Source of the DNA: Brachymonas denitrificans
Lineage (GTDB): Bacteria; Pseudomonadota; Gammaproteobacteria; Burkholderiales; Burkholderiaceae_C
Direction of reading: 5' to 3'
DNA: 64,000 nucleotides
Assembly (NCBI RefSeq): GCF_907163135.1
Contig: NZ_CAJQUA010000001.1
Coordinates: 883,001 to 947,000, forward strand
Shown here one piece after another: positions 46,551-56,524 of the stretch; the first letter of the stretch is position 1, and each line of letters opens with the position of its first letter. The notes under the pieces were generated by a model. The model made no database searches. It was not told the origin of the DNA and saw nothing but the letters and a program-made list of their open reading frames with translations. The translations under genes and the position numbers were made by a program.

Positions 46551-48494
46551 ATGGAATTCATTACCTCCAACTTTGCCCCGATCATGTTTGCGGGGTTGAT
46601 CGTCTTTCTGCTGATCGGCTTCCCGGTTGCCTTCAGCCTGGGAGCCTGCGGGCTGTTCTTCGGCTTCATCGGTATCGAGCTGGGCGTTCTGCCCGCTTCG
46701 CTGATGCAGGCCCTGCCCCTGCGTCTGTTCGGCATCATGCAGAACGATACCCTGCTGGCTGTGCCCTTCTTTACGCTGATGGGCCTGATCCTGGAACGCA
46801 GCGGCATGGCCGAGGACCTGCTGGATACCGTCGGCCAGGTGTTCGGTCCGATGCGCGGCGGCCTGGCACTTGCCGTGGTGTTCGTGGGCGCCCTGCTGGC
46901 CGCAACCACCGGCGTCGTGGCTGCGTCGGTCATTTCCATGGGCCTGATTTCCCTGCCCATCATGCTGCGCTACGGCTACGACCGTCGTCTTGCCAGTGGC
47001 GTGATTGCCGCCTCCGGCACGCTGGCGCAGATCATTCCGCCTTCGCTGGTGCTGATCATCATGGCCGACCAGCTGGGGCGCAGCGTGGGCGACATGTACA
47101 AGGGCGCCTTCATTCCCGGCTTCATGTTGATGGGCCTGTATGCGGTGTACGTCATCGTGCTCGCGATCTTCAAGCCCTCGCGCGTCCCTGCCCTGCCGCC
47201 CGAGGCGCGCATTTACCGCGAGCCCAACGGCAGCGGCGGCTACCAGTCGCTGCTGGTGCTGACCGTGCTGTCCACGCTGGTGGCCGTGTTTCTGGCGCGC
47301 CACATGGCCGATATCCATACCTGGATCGAAGGCAAGCCCGTGACCAGCGTGCCCACCGACGAGAAAATCGTCGTCGCCATGTGTGGCGGCGTGTTTGTGG
47401 CCTGGGTGATCGCCATGGTCAACAAGGTGACCGGCATGGGCCTGCTGTCCAAGCTGGCCGAGCGCGTGACTTTCGTGCTCATCCCTCCCCTGCTGCTGAT
47501 CTTCCTGGTGCTGGGTACCATCTTCCTGGGCATTGCCACCCCGACCGAGGGCGGTGCCATGGGCGCCGTGGGTGCCCTGATCATGGCGCTGGCACGCGGC
47601 CGCATGAGCTTCGATCTGCTCAAGCAGGCGCTTGCCTCCACCACCAAGCTGGCCAGCTTCGTGATGTTCATCCTGATCGGCGCAACGGTGTTCAGCCTGG
47701 TGTTCCAGGGGGCGGACGGCCCGCGCTGGGTGGAGCACCTGTTGTCCGACCTGCCGGGCGGCGCCGTGGGCTTCCTGATCCTGGTGAACGTCATGATCTT
47801 CTTCCTGGCGTTCTTCCTGGACTACTTCGAGCTGTCCTTCATCGTGGTGCCGCTGCTGGCCCCCGTTGCTGAAAAACTGGGTATCGACCTGATCTGGTTC
47901 GGTGTGCTGCTGGCGGTGAACATGCAGACCTCCTTCCTGCACCCGCCCTTCGGCTTCGCCCTGTTCTTCCTGCGCTCGGTGGCTCCGGCCAAGCCCTATC
48001 TGGACAAGGTCACACAGAAGGTCACCCAGCCGGTCACTACCATGCAGATCTACTGGGGTGCCGTGCCCTTCGTGCTGATCCAGCTGATCATGGTGGGCGT
48101 GCTGATCGCCTTCCCGGGCTTGGTGACGGGCAACCTGGATGCCAAACAGACCTACGATCTGGACAAGGTCGGTGCGCAAATGCGTGACAGTCTGGGCGCT
48201 CCGCCGCTGGAAGGCATGGATGCGCCGGCCGGTGGCACCACCATGCCCACGCCTCCCGCCGGCGGCGGTCTGGCCCCGGCGGACGATCTCGTGCCGACGG
48301 ATCCGGTGATTGGTGCGCCGGGAGCAGCGTCAGCGGCGAGCGCGCCGGCCCCTGCCCAGGCGCCCGCTCCCGCTCCGGCGGCGAAATCCGGCAGTGCGGA
48401 TCCGCTGGCTCCGCCTCCGGCCGCTGGCGATGGCAGCGGCTTCAGTGATGATCCGATGGCAGCCATGAAGCGCAGTGTGCCGAAGGCGCAGTAA
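46551..48494 (+). CDS. TRAP transporter large permease (DctM) with C-terminal tail
   Basis: A 647-residue DctM/FcbT3-type permease. It has the usual core (GLIVFLLIGFPVAFSLGACGLFFGF, MQNDTLLAVPFFTLMG, GTLAQIIPPSLVLIIMADQ, PTEGGAMGAVGALI, NMQTSFLHPPFGFALFFLRSV). An additional central segment of ~100 residues is typical of the mannitol/chloroaromatic (FcbT) class. After the last helix a ~100-residue soluble tail rich in Pro, Ala and Gly (PPAGGGLAPADD, APAPAQAPAPAPAAK) ends PMAAMKRSVPKAQ. The substrate is unknown, and the class often carries 2-oxo or aromatic acids. Confidence 0.9.
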   Translation: MEFITSNFAPIMFAGLIVFLLIGFPVAFSLGACGLFFGFIGIELGVLPASLMQALPLRLFGIMQNDTLLAVPFFTLMGLILERSGMAEDLLDTVGQVFGPMRGGLALAVVFVGALLAATTGVVAASVISMGLISLPIMLRYGYDRRLASGVIAASGTLAQIIPPSLVLIIMADQLGRSVGDMYKGAFIPGFMLMGLYAVYVIVLAIFKPSRVPALPPEARIYREPNGSGGYQSLLVLTVLSTLVAVFLARHMADIHTWIEGKPVTSVPTDEKIVVAMCGGVFVAWVIAMVNKVTGMGLLSKLAERVTFVLIPPLLLIFLVLGTIFLGIATPTEGGAMGAVGALIMALARGRMSFDLLKQALASTTKLASFVMFILIGATVFSLVFQGADGPRWVEHLLSDLPGGAVGFLILVNVMIFFLAFFLDYFELSFIVVPLLAPVAEKLGIDLIWFGVLLAVNMQTSFLHPPFGFALFFLRSVAPAKPYLDKVTQKVTQPVTTMQIYWGAVPFVLIQLIMVGVLIAFPGLVTGNLDAKQTYDLDKVGAQMRDSLGAPPLEGMDAPAGGTTMPTPPAGGGLAPADDLVPTDPVIGAPGAASAASAPAPAQAPAPAPAAKSGSADPLAPPPAAGDGSGFSDDPMAAMKRSVPKAQ

Positions 48495-48518
48495 GCGGCC
48501 TTGCCCCCCTCCCCTGCA

Positions 48519-48540
48519 CGCCCCCTCGCGGGGCGTTTTT
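48519..48540 (+). terminator. Terminator of the dctQM transcript
   Basis: The stem CGCCCC/GGGGCG with a five-base loop is followed by five T, 24 bases after the dctM stop. Confidence 0.8.
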
Positions 48541-48566
48541 CATGCCTGGGGTAAAGATCCGCCCAC

Positions 48567-48592
48567 AAAAAAGCCGCCCCGAAGGGCGGCTT
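48567..48592 (-). terminator. Terminator of the TRAP binding-protein gene
   Basis: Read on the minus strand, AAGCCGCCC pairs with GGGCGGCTT and is followed by a T6 run, 26 bases past the stop codon of the binding-protein gene. Confidence 0.9.
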
Positions 48593-48617
48593 GACTCTCC
48601 TGAAAGGCCGAAACGGC

Positions 48618-49766
48618 TTACAGGTTGTTCAGCGTAGCCATGTAGCTGTTGTAGCGGAACTCGGAGAAGCGGTTCCACAGGATCTGGTCACGCTGGAACG
48701 CGCGCATGTCCTGGTGCACTTTCTTGAATTCGGGCGACTTGGCCTCGTGCTCGGCGAACACTTCCATGGCGGCCTTGTAGCCGGCGTCCATGATTTCCTT
48801 GGAGAACGGCATCAGCTTGGTACCGGCTGCCACCAGATTCTTCAGGGCGATCGGGTTCTTGGCGTCGTACTTGGTGGTCATGTCGCGGGCAGCCACCTTC
48901 ATGGCCGCAATCACGATGGCCTTGTTGGTCTCGGACAGCGCCTCGAAGGCCTTCTTGTTGACGAAGAACTCCAGGTCTGCGCCACCCTCCCACCAGCCGG
49001 GGTAGTAATAGTACGGAGCGACCTTGTTGAAGCCCAGCTTCTCGTCGTCGTACGGGCCGACGAATTCGGTGGCGTCCAGCGTGCCTTTTTCCAGCGCCTG
49101 GTACACATCGCCGGCGGGCATGTTCTGCGCCACCACGCCCAGCTTGGCCATGGTTTCACCGAAAATGCCGCCACCCAGACGCATCTTCAGGCCCTGCAGG
49201 TCGGCCACGGTCTTGATTTCCTTGCGGTACCAGCCACCCATCTGGGTGCTGGTGTTGCCGGCGCTGGCAGAGAAGAAGTTGTACTTGGCGTAGAACTCGT
49301 TCATCAGCTTGCCGCCATTGCCCTGCTCTTTCCAGGAATCCATCTGGCGGGCCGTCAGACCGAAGGGAACGGCGCAGCTGAATGCGAACAGCGGATCCTT
49401 GCCGGTGAAGTAGTAGGAAGCGGTCTGGGCCATTTCCACGGTGTTGTTCTGCAAGGCATCCACCACGCCGAAGGCAGGCATCAGCTCGCCAGCCGGGTGC
49501 ACGGACACCTCGAACTTGCCACCGGACAGTTCCTTGACCGTTTTGGCGAACATTTCGGCGCTGCCGAAGATGGTGTCGAGCGATTTCGGGAAGCTGGAAG
49601 CCAGACGCCAGCGCACGGTGTCGCCAGTCTGGACGGCGGGAGCGCCGCCGGAAGCCGCTGCAGCTGCAGGAGCTGCTTCTTCCTTCTTGCCGCAGGCTGC
49701 CAGTGCGCCCGCAGCGACGGTAGCGCCAGCAATGCCCAGGTTTTTCACAAGTGAACGACGATCCAT
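48618..49766 (-). CDS. TRAP transporter substrate-binding protein (FcbT1/TakP class)
   Basis: A 382-residue DctP-superfamily protein. The N-terminus combines a twin-arginine-like start (MDRRSLVKNLGIAGA) with a lipobox-like AALAAC-type site (GALAACGKKE), so it may be a lipoprotein. The TakP-type core is clear (WRLASSFPKSLDTIFG, FGVVDALQNNTVEM, KMRLGGGIFGETMAKLGV, DATEFVGPYDDEKLGF). TakP binds 2-oxo acids, so a carboxylate is likely here. It is convergent with dctQM rather than in operon with it, and has GGAG before the ATG. Confidence 0.9.
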   Translation of the reverse strand: MDRRSLVKNLGIAGATVAAGALAACGKKEEAAPAAAAASGGAPAVQTGDTVRWRLASSFPKSLDTIFGSAEMFAKTVKELSGGKFEVSVHPAGELMPAFGVVDALQNNTVEMAQTASYYFTGKDPLFAFSCAVPFGLTARQMDSWKEQGNGGKLMNEFYAKYNFFSASAGNTSTQMGGWYRKEIKTVADLQGLKMRLGGGIFGETMAKLGVVAQNMPAGDVYQALEKGTLDATEFVGPYDDEKLGFNKVAPYYYYPGWWEGGADLEFFVNKKAFEALSETNKAIVIAAMKVAARDMTTKYDAKNPIALKNLVAAGTKLMPFSKEIMDAGYKAAMEVFAEHEAKSPEFKKVHQDMRAFQRDQILWNRFSEFRYNSYMATLNNL

Positions 49767-49853
49767 TCCAATCTCCGGTTACAACAAGAAACAGTCAAAT
49801 TTGACTGCAAAATTATACGGTCGACGCTGTCAGTTTCTGTTCAGGGTTTTTTC

Positions 49854-51737
49854 TTAAGACGCACGTTCGATCGGAGATTTTTGCAGCAGTTCGCCGAAAC
49901 GGCGCTCCACGCTGGCCCTGATGCCCGCTGCGTCCAAGCCCTGCAACTGCAGCAGCCTGGCCGGATCGCCATGCTCGATGAAGACGTCCGGGAAGCCCAG
50001 CTGCAGCACCGGGCAGCCAATGCCCTTCGCCTGCAGGTATTCAAGTACGGCGCTGCCGGCACCCCCCATGATGCAGCCATCCTCGATGGTGACGATGGCA
50101 TCGTGCGTGCGCGCGACCTCATCCAGCAAAACGTGATCCAGGGGCTTGGCCCAGCGCATGTTGGCCACGGTGGCGTCGAGCTGCTCGGCGGCTTCGAGCG
50201 CGGGATACAGCAGCGTGCCGAAAGCCAGCAGTGCAATGCGCTGGCCCTTGCGGCGGATTTCTCCCTTGCCGAACGGCAGGTCTTCCAGGTTGGTGGCCGG
50301 CACCGTGCCCACACCAGCGCCGCGCGGATAGCGCACGGTCACCGGGTGATTCTGGCGATAGGCAGTGGTGAGCAGTTGACGGCACTCGGCCTCGTCTGCC
50401 GGGCAGGCCACGCTCATGTTGGGAATGCAGCGTGTAAACGCAATGTCGTAGTTGCCGGCGTGGGTAGCACCATCGGCACCCACCAGGCCGGCGCGGTCCA
50501 GTGCAAACACCACGGGCAGATTCTGCAGCGCCACGTCATGCACCATCTGGTCGTAGGCGCGCTGCAGGAAGGTGGAATAGATCGCGACCACCGGCTTGAG
50601 CCCTTCGCAGGCCAGACCACCGGCAAAGGTCACGGCATGCTGTTCGGCGATGCCGACGTCGTAGTAGCGCTTGGGGAAACGGTGGTGGAATTCCACCATG
50701 CCCGAGCCCTCGCGCATGGCCGGCGTGATGCCCACCAGGCGTTCGTCGGCCGCAGCCATGTCGCACAGCCACTGGCCGAACACCTGGGTAAAGGTGGTCT
50801 TGGGCGGCGTGGCAGGTTTCTGCAGGCCGATGCTGGGGTCGAACTTGCCGGGACCGTGGTAGGCGATCGGATCGGCCTCGGCCAGCTGGTAGCCCTGCCC
50901 CTTGCGCGTGACCACGTGCAGGAACTGCGGACCCTTGAGGTGCTTGATGTTTTCCAGCGTGGGAATCAGCGAATCGAGGTCGTGACCGTCGATGGGGCCG
51001 ATGTAGTTGAAGCCGAACTTCTCGAACAGCGTGGCCGGCACCACCATGCCCTTGGCCTGCTGTTCCAGACGCTTGGCCAGCGACAGCAGCGGCGGCGCGT
51101 TCTTGAGCACGGTCTTGCCGACATTCTTGGCTGCCGCATAGAACTGGCCGCTCATGAGCTGGGCCAGATAGCGGTTGAGCGCACCCACCGGCGGGCTGAT
51201 GCTCATGTCGTTGTCGTTCAGAATCACCAGCAGGCGGATGTCTTCCTCCACGCCGGCATTGTTCAGTGCCTCGAAGGCCATGCCCGCGGTCATGGCGCCA
51301 TCGCCGATCACGGCGATGCTGTAGCGCTCGTCCCCCTTCTGGCGCGCGGCAATGGCCATGCCCATGGCGGCCGAGATGCTGGTAGAGGAATGGGCGGTAC
51401 CGAAAGTGTCGTATTCACTTTCATCACGCCGCGGGAAACCGCTCAGGCCGCCGAGCTGGCGCAGCGTGCCCATGCGGTCGCGGCGACCGGTGAGGATCTT
51501 GTGCGGATAGGTCTGGTGGCCGACGTCCCAGACGATGCGGTCTTCGGGCGTGTTGTAGACATAGTGCAGCGCGACCGACAGCTCGACCGTGCCTAGGTTG
51601 GAACTCAGGTGCCCGCCGGTTTGCGACACGCTGTCCAGCAGGAATGCCCGCAACTCGTCGGCAAGGGACTGCAACTGCTGGCGCGGCAGATTGCGCAAGT
51701 CTTTCGGGGAGTGGATGCTGTCGAGCAATGCGGACAT
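49854..51737 (-). CDS. dxs: 1-deoxy-D-xylulose-5-phosphate synthase
   Basis: Thiamine-diphosphate enzyme for the first step of the MEP isoprenoid pathway. The 627 residues show [20 protein letters not shown], the ThDP motif [20 protein letters not shown] and the transketolase pyrimidine-binding block [33 protein letters not shown] follows. ATG 51737 ([15 protein letters not shown]) matches the family start. It follows ispA by 122 bases and with it supplies polyprenyl precursors, including quinone side chains. Confidence 0.96.
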   Translation of the reverse strand: MSALLDSIHSPKDLRNLPRQQLQSLADELRAFLLDSVSQTGGHLSSNLGTVELSVALHYVYNTPEDRIVWDVGHQTYPHKILTGRRDRMGTLRQLGGLSGFPRRDESEYDTFGTAHSSTSISAAMGMAIAARQKGDERYSIAVIGDGAMTAGMAFEALNNAGVEEDIRLLVILNDNDMSISPPVGALNRYLAQLMSGQFYAAAKNVGKTVLKNAPPLLSLAKRLEQQAKGMVVPATLFEKFGFNYIGPIDGHDLDSLIPTLENIKHLKGPQFLHVVTRKGQGYQLAEADPIAYHGPGKFDPSIGLQKPATPPKTTFTQVFGQWLCDMAAADERLVGITPAMREGSGMVEFHHRFPKRYYDVGIAEQHAVTFAGGLACEGLKPVVAIYSTFLQRAYDQMVHDVALQNLPVVFALDRAGLVGADGATHAGNYDIAFTRCIPNMSVACPADEAECRQLLTTAYRQNHPVTVRYPRGAGVGTVPATNLEDLPFGKGEIRRKGQRIALLAFGTLLYPALEAAEQLDATVANMRWAKPLDHVLLDEVARTHDAIVTIEDGCIMGGAGSAVLEYLQAKGIGCPVLQLGFPDVFIEHGDPARLLQLQGLDAAGIRASVERRFGELLQKSPIERAS

Positions 51738-51859
51738 CGAGGAGGAATCCTGAAATTCTTGTAGTCGGGCCTGCCCTGCCCCGTGGCGCGGCGTCATGAC
51801 ACACCGGCCCCGGCTGCGGGCGCATGGCTGAATTGTACCGGTGGGCTGCGGCGCTTCGC

Positions 51860-52762
51860 TCAGAAAGCGCGTTCAATCACCAGATCGGCCAGGGCCCGCA
51901 AGATGTCTGTGCGTTCGAGGCCACTGGCCTGCAGGGCCTGCAGCGCTTCGTCGTGCAGCTGGCGGGCGTAGGCGCGCGAGGCATCCAGGCCCAGCAGCGA
52001 GACATAGGTGGGCTTGTCGTTCGCGGCATCCTTGCCGGCAGTCTTGCCCAGGGTCTGCGAGTCGGCTGTCACGTCGAGGATGTCATCGACCACCTGGAAG
52101 GCCAGGCCGATGGCGGCGCCATACTGCTGCAGCGCGGTATGGGTATCCGATGATGCATTGCTGCAGGCTGCGCCCATGACCACGCTGGCCTGCAACAGGG
52201 CACCCGTCTTGAGGGCGTGCATGCGCTGCAGCTCGGAACGGCTCAGCGCCACGCCGACACTGGCCAGGTCGATGGCCTGGCCGCCGGCCATGCCGTGGCC
52301 GCCAGCGGCGCGCGCCAGCAAACGGCAGAGGGTGGCCTGCATGGCGGAGGGAATGTCCTCTTCGGCAGCATCCGGCGTCAGCAGTTCGAAGGCCAGGGCC
52401 TGCAGGGCGTCGCCCGCCAGCAGGGCCGTGGCTTCGCCGTAGGCGACATGCACGGTGGGCTTGCCGCGGCGGAGCACATCGTTGTCCATGCAGGGCATGT
52501 CGTCGTGCACCAGCGAGTAGGCGTGGATCAGTTCAACGGCACAGGCGCCGCGCAGGGCTGCGGCCCGCAGGCCACCGGTGGCTTCGCAGGCGGCCAGCAC
52601 CAGCAGCGGGCGCAGGCGCTTGCCGCCGTCGAGCACGGCGTAGCGCATGGCTTCGCCCAGGTCTTTGGGAGCGTCACGCCCTACCCAGTCGGACAGCGCC
52701 TGCTCGACGCGGTCGAGCTGCTGCTGCATCCATTGCGCAAATTCGGGAGTGGATGCGCTCAT
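51860..52762 (-). CDS. ispA: Farnesyl diphosphate synthase
   Basis: A 300-residue prenyl transferase with both aspartate-rich motifs ([12 protein letters not shown] and [11 protein letters not shown]) and GGKRLRP. Chain length cannot be fixed by eye, but the context (xseB-ispA-dxs) is that of ispA. It overlaps xseB by four bases. Confidence 0.94.
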   Translation of the reverse strand: MSASTPEFAQWMQQQLDRVEQALSDWVGRDAPKDLGEAMRYAVLDGGKRLRPLLVLAACEATGGLRAAALRGACAVELIHAYSLVHDDMPCMDNDVLRRGKPTVHVAYGEATALLAGDALQALAFELLTPDAAEEDIPSAMQATLCRLLARAAGGHGMAGGQAIDLASVGVALSRSELQRMHALKTGALLQASVVMGAACSNASSDTHTALQQYGAAIGLAFQVVDDILDVTADSQTLGKTAGKDAANDKPTYVSLLGLDASRAYARQLHDEALQALQASGLERTDILRALADLVIERAF

Positions 52763-53016
52763 GTGTTGTCCTCTTCCAGGGCACGCGTGCCGATGCCTTG
52801 CGAACCGGACTCGAGCACGCGGATCTGGTCCTCCACTGCCGTGAGCTTCTGCTTGCAGAATGCCAGCAGCGCCGCGCCGCGCTGGTAGCTGGCGAGCAAT
52901 TCGTCGAGCGGGGTCTGGCCCGATTCCAGGGTCTGGACCAGATTCTCGAGTTCGGTCAGCGCTTCTTCGTAGGTATCAGGCAATGGCGTGGCGGTGGAGG
53001 GAGGCAGGCTGCTCAT
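52759..53016 (-). CDS. xseB: Exodeoxyribonuclease VII small subunit
   Basis: An 85-residue protein with the XseB core [33 protein letters not shown] (as [13 protein letters not shown] ... [15 protein letters not shown] here). It binds XseA to form exonuclease VII. It is first of the xseB-ispA-dxs cluster and translationally coupled to ispA. Confidence 0.93.
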   Translation of the reverse strand: MSSLPPSTATPLPDTYEEALTELENLVQTLESGQTPLDELLASYQRGAALLAFCKQKLTAVEDQIRVLESGSQGIGTRALEEDNT

Positions 53017-53376
53017 CAGGGAGGGACTTCACTTTCGGATGGAAGGATGATTGTACGCCCCGCGCCACGTGGGGCAAGCTGCCCCATCGCCTCGCACGAA
53101 GCCCGCCAGCGGCCGCAACAAGGCCTTCAAGCGACTGTCATGTGACATGCATGAAAATCTGTCGCAAAAATCCATAAGATGTTGATTTCCATGCGAAATA
53201 GCGGCGTTTTGTGGCGCTCCCGCTGCACAAATCCGGGGGGCGGGATACAATACGCCTTCGCCGGTGGGGGCATGGTGGCATGTGCTTCCTTCGCATGTGG
53301 TTCATCCATGCTTCACACCTTTTCGCGCGCCAGCGCACCCTGCCCCTTCATAGGGGGAGTCTCAGGTCAGGACAAG
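53017..53376. other. Divergent intergenic region, xseB / Rieske oxygenase
   Basis: 360 bases without a supported gene. It contains a TGGGGCA/TGCCCCA hairpin near the xseB start (about 53071-53087). A TACAAT box at 53246-53251 probably belongs to the Rieske gene, whose leader would then be about 120 bases long. Nothing else is recognised. Confidence 0.45.
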
Positions 53377-54516
53377 ATGTCTGATTTAAGTCTTCAATTA
53401 CAGCAGGCCACAAGCCAGTTCCCCGTCAGCAGTTATTTCAGCGAGGCGCTTTTCAAGCGTGAACTCGAAACAATATTCGCCCATGGTCCGCGTTACGTGG
53501 GCCATGCTGCCGCCGTGCCGAACGTGGGCGACTATTACGCGCTGCCGCAGGAGAACGAAGGCCGTGCACTGGTGCACACGCCCAATGGCATCGAGCTGGT
53601 GTCCAACGTCTGCCGCCACCGTCAGGCCGTCATGCTCAAGGGACGCGGCAATCTGGGAGCCGAGGCCGGCGGCAATATCGTCTGCCCGCTGCACCGCTGG
53701 ACCTACAACAGCAGCGGCAAGCTGCTGGGTGCGCCACATTTCAGCCATGATCCCTGCCTGAACCTGAACAACTACAAGCTGCACAACTGGCACGGCATGC
53801 TGTTCGAGGACAACGGCCGCGACATCCACGCGGACCTAGCCAACATGGGGCCGGCGGCCGCACTCGATTTCGACGGCTTCGTGCTGAGCCATGTCGAATC
53901 GCATATCTGCAACTACAACTGGAAGACCTTCATCGAGGTCTATCTGGAGGATTACCACGTCGGCCCGTTCCATCCGGGCCTGGGCAACTTCGTCACCTGC
54001 GACGATCTGGCCTGGGAGTTCAAGCCCGAGTATTCGGTGCAGACGGTCGGCATTGCCAACCAGCTCAAGAAGCCCGGCAGCGCCGTGTACCAGAAATGGC
54101 ACGAAGTGCTGATGCAGTACCGCAACGGCGAACTGCCCGAGCATGGCGCCATCTGGCTGACCTACTACCCGCACATCATGGTGGAGTGGTATCCCAACGT
54201 GCTGACCGTCTCCACGCTGCACCCGCTGGCCGTGGACAAGACGCTGAACCTGGTGGAGTTCTTCTACCCCGAGGAAATCGCCGCATTCGAGCCGGAATTC
54301 ATCGAGGCGCAAAAGGCTGCCTATATGGAAACCTGCATCGAGGACGACGAGATCGCCGAGCGCATGGATGCCGGCCGCAAAGCGCTGCTGGAGCGGGGCG
54401 ACAACGAAGTCGGCCCCTACCAGAGCCCGATGGAAGATGGCATGCAGCATTTCCACGAATGGTATCGCCGCAAGGTGGGCAACCCCGAGGAACTGGCGAC
54501 CGACGCCCTGCGCTGA
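53377..54516 (+). CDS. Rieske non-haem iron oxygenase alpha subunit family protein
   Basis: A 379-residue ring-hydroxylating oxygenase. The Rieske [2Fe-2S] ligands are in CRHRQAVML and CPLHRWTY. The mononuclear iron site appears in NWKTFIEVYLEDYHVGPFHPG (the two His plus a later Asp in the family). Ferredoxin, reductase and beta-subunit genes are absent nearby, so it must borrow a partner. The substrate is unknown. An AGGACAAG precedes ATG 53377. Confidence 0.85.
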   Translation: MSDLSLQLQQATSQFPVSSYFSEALFKRELETIFAHGPRYVGHAAAVPNVGDYYALPQENEGRALVHTPNGIELVSNVCRHRQAVMLKGRGNLGAEAGGNIVCPLHRWTYNSSGKLLGAPHFSHDPCLNLNNYKLHNWHGMLFEDNGRDIHADLANMGPAAALDFDGFVLSHVESHICNYNWKTFIEVYLEDYHVGPFHPGLGNFVTCDDLAWEFKPEYSVQTVGIANQLKKPGSAVYQKWHEVLMQYRNGELPEHGAIWLTYYPHIMVEWYPNVLTVSTLHPLAVDKTLNLVEFFYPEEIAAFEPEFIEAQKAAYMETCIEDDEIAERMDAGRKALLERGDNEVGPYQSPMEDGMQHFHEWYRRKVGNPEELATDALR

Positions 54517-54613
54517 TCGCCCCGGACCCGCCGCGGTTCCTTACAATAGCCAGCAGACGCCAGCCGCTGCTGGCTATTTTCTTGCCCCCTTCCTTCTACT
54601 CCGCAGTTTCTTC

Positions 54614-55501
54614 ATGCAAGCCCTCTGGATGGCGCTCGGCGCCCTGTTCTTCGCCATCATGGGGGTGTGCATCAAGCTGGCGGCGCAGGCGGGCTATGGC
54701 ACGCTGGAGATCGTGTTCTACCGCGGGCTGACGGGGGTGGTGCTGTTCAGCGCCCTGCTCTGGCTGCGCGGCACTCCGCTGGCCACTCCCGTGCCTTTGC
54801 TGCATGTTCGGCGCAATGTGGCGGGCATCACGGCGATGTCGCTGTGGTTCTACGCGATCGGGCATCTGCCGTTTGCCACCTCGATGACACTCAACACCAT
54901 GAGCAGTGTCTGGCTGGGTACGCTGGTGATCGTGGCTGCATGGTGGAAGACGCGGCGCATTGCCTATCCCTGGCTGTTCGTGGCGGTGCTGTGCGGTTTT
55001 GTGGGCGTGGTGCTGCTGCTCAATCCGCGCATGGCAGGCAATGACCCGCTGGCAGCCCTGCTGGGACTGGTTTCGGGAATGATGTCGGCGCTGGCCTATC
55101 TGCAAGTGAGCGCGCTGGGGCGTGCCGGTGAACCCGAGACGCGCACGGTGTTCTATTTTTCGCTCGGCACCACGCTGGTGGGACTGGTGGGTACCCTGCT
55201 GTTTGCCGGGTTTTCGTTGCTGGAATGGCGCACGGCCTGGCTGCTGCCGGCCACGGGGATCTTTGCCTCGCTGGGCCAGTGGTGCATGACGCGCGCCTAC
55301 ACGCGCGGCTCGACGCTGGTGGTGGCCACCCTGCAGTATCTGGGCATCGTCTATGCTTCGCTGTTCAGCCTGTGGCTGTTCCATGAGCGGCTGGAGCCGG
55401 CGGCCTGGCTGGGCATGGTTATCATTGTGCTTTCCGGCATAGCCGCCACCTGGGTGCGTCAGCACCAGGCCATGCAGCAGGCCGCCCGGAATGCAGGCTG
55501 A
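54614..55501 (+). CDS. EamA/DMT-family transporter
   Basis: A 295-residue transporter with ten predicted helices and two EamA repeats (MALGALFFAIMGVCIKLAA, EIVFYRGLTGVVLFSALLW, ATLQYLGIVYASLFSLWLFHERL). Substrate unknown. It ends 32 bases before the sulfurtransferase and may share its transcript. Confidence 0.82.
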   Translation: MQALWMALGALFFAIMGVCIKLAAQAGYGTLEIVFYRGLTGVVLFSALLWLRGTPLATPVPLLHVRRNVAGITAMSLWFYAIGHLPFATSMTLNTMSSVWLGTLVIVAAWWKTRRIAYPWLFVAVLCGFVGVVLLLNPRMAGNDPLAALLGLVSGMMSALAYLQVSALGRAGEPETRTVFYFSLGTTLVGLVGTLLFAGFSLLEWRTAWLLPATGIFASLGQWCMTRAYTRGSTLVVATLQYLGIVYASLFSLWLFHERLEPAAWLGMVIIVLSGIAATWVRQHQAMQQAARNAG

Positions 55502-55533
55502 CAGCCCCGACCAGAACAATAGCGGAGACACCG

Positions 55534-56424
55534 ATGTACACCACCCTCATCACGCCCACCCAGCTGCACGAACTCCAGAGCCAGGGCAAGCCCCTGATGG
55601 TGTTCGACTGCAGCTTCGACCTGATGCAGCCCGATCTGGGCGTGCAGCAGTACCTGGAAGCCCATGTGCCGGGTGCCCTTTATGTGGACCTGGATACCTA
55701 TCTCAGCTCCAGCGATCCGGACAATGCCGCCAGTGGCGGCCGTCATCCGCTGCCGGTACGCTCGGATTGCGTGCACGCGCTGCGCCGCGTGGGCTTTGCC
55801 AACGACATGCAGGCGGTCGTCTATGACCGTAGCGGAAACAATTATTGCGGACGCCTGTGGTGGATCATGAAGTGGCTCGGCCATGACAACGTGGCCGTTC
55901 TGGATGGCGGCCTTGCGGCCTGGCAGGAAGCCGGTTACCCGGTGGAATCCGGCCCGCACCCGATCAGCCAGCAGATGGAAAGCGGCGCCTACGCCATGGT
56001 GGACAAGCCCTTTGAGCTGAACAAGCCGCTGGTGCGTCTGGTCTCCACCGACGAAGTGGCGCAAAGCCTGGGCAAGGGGGAGTGCACGCTGATCGATTCC
56101 CGTGCAGCGGCGCGCTACAGCGGCGAGGAAGAAATGCTCGATCCGGTTGCCGGCCATATTCCGGGCGCGCTGAACCGGCCGTATGCCGAAAACATGGACG
56201 CCAGCGGTCGCCTCAAGCCTGCCGAGGTATTGCGCCAGGAATTCGAGGCCCTGCTGGCCGGGCGCGACGCCAGCCGCGTGACCGTGTATTGCGGCAGCGG
56301 CGTCAGCGCCATTCCGAACGTGCTGGCGATGGAAATCGCCGGCCTGCCCCGCCCTGCCCTGTATGGCGGCAGCTGGAGCGAGTGGTGCACGACGAAGCCG
56401 GAGCTGCCGGTGGAGCGCGGTTGA
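55534..56424 (+). CDS. Two-domain sulfurtransferase (thiosulfate / 3-mercaptopyruvate type)
   Basis: A 296-residue protein with tandem rhodanese domains: N-terminal VFDCSFDL, VPGALYVDLDTYLS and VVYDRSGNN (inactive, no Cys), and C-terminal IDSRAAARYSGEEE, GHIPGALN and the active loop VYCGSGVSAIPN. The CGSGVSA loop fits the mercaptopyruvate sulfurtransferase (SseA) type better than a CRKGVTA rhodanese. GGAG precedes the ATG. Confidence 0.88.
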   Translation: MYTTLITPTQLHELQSQGKPLMVFDCSFDLMQPDLGVQQYLEAHVPGALYVDLDTYLSSSDPDNAASGGRHPLPVRSDCVHALRRVGFANDMQAVVYDRSGNNYCGRLWWIMKWLGHDNVAVLDGGLAAWQEAGYPVESGPHPISQQMESGAYAMVDKPFELNKPLVRLVSTDEVAQSLGKGECTLIDSRAAARYSGEEEMLDPVAGHIPGALNRPYAENMDASGRLKPAEVLRQEFEALLAGRDASRVTVYCGSGVSAIPNVLAMEIAGLPRPALYGGSWSEWCTTKPELPVERG

Positions 56425-56479
56425 ACTGTGTGCCTGACGCAGCGCGCTCTTGCCCCGGCGAAGCGCGCAGCAATGGAAG

Positions 56480-56510
56480 AACCGACCCCTGGTGGGGCGG
56501 CCCGGTTTCT
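56480..56510. terminator. Hairpin between convergent genes
   Basis: AACCG...CGGTT encloses a CCCC/GGGG stem with a TGGT loop, ending TTCTTT. It lies between the sulfurtransferase and the convergent dienelactone hydrolase gene and could terminate the former. Confidence 0.5.
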
Positions 56511-56524
56511 TTACTGAGCCTGAT

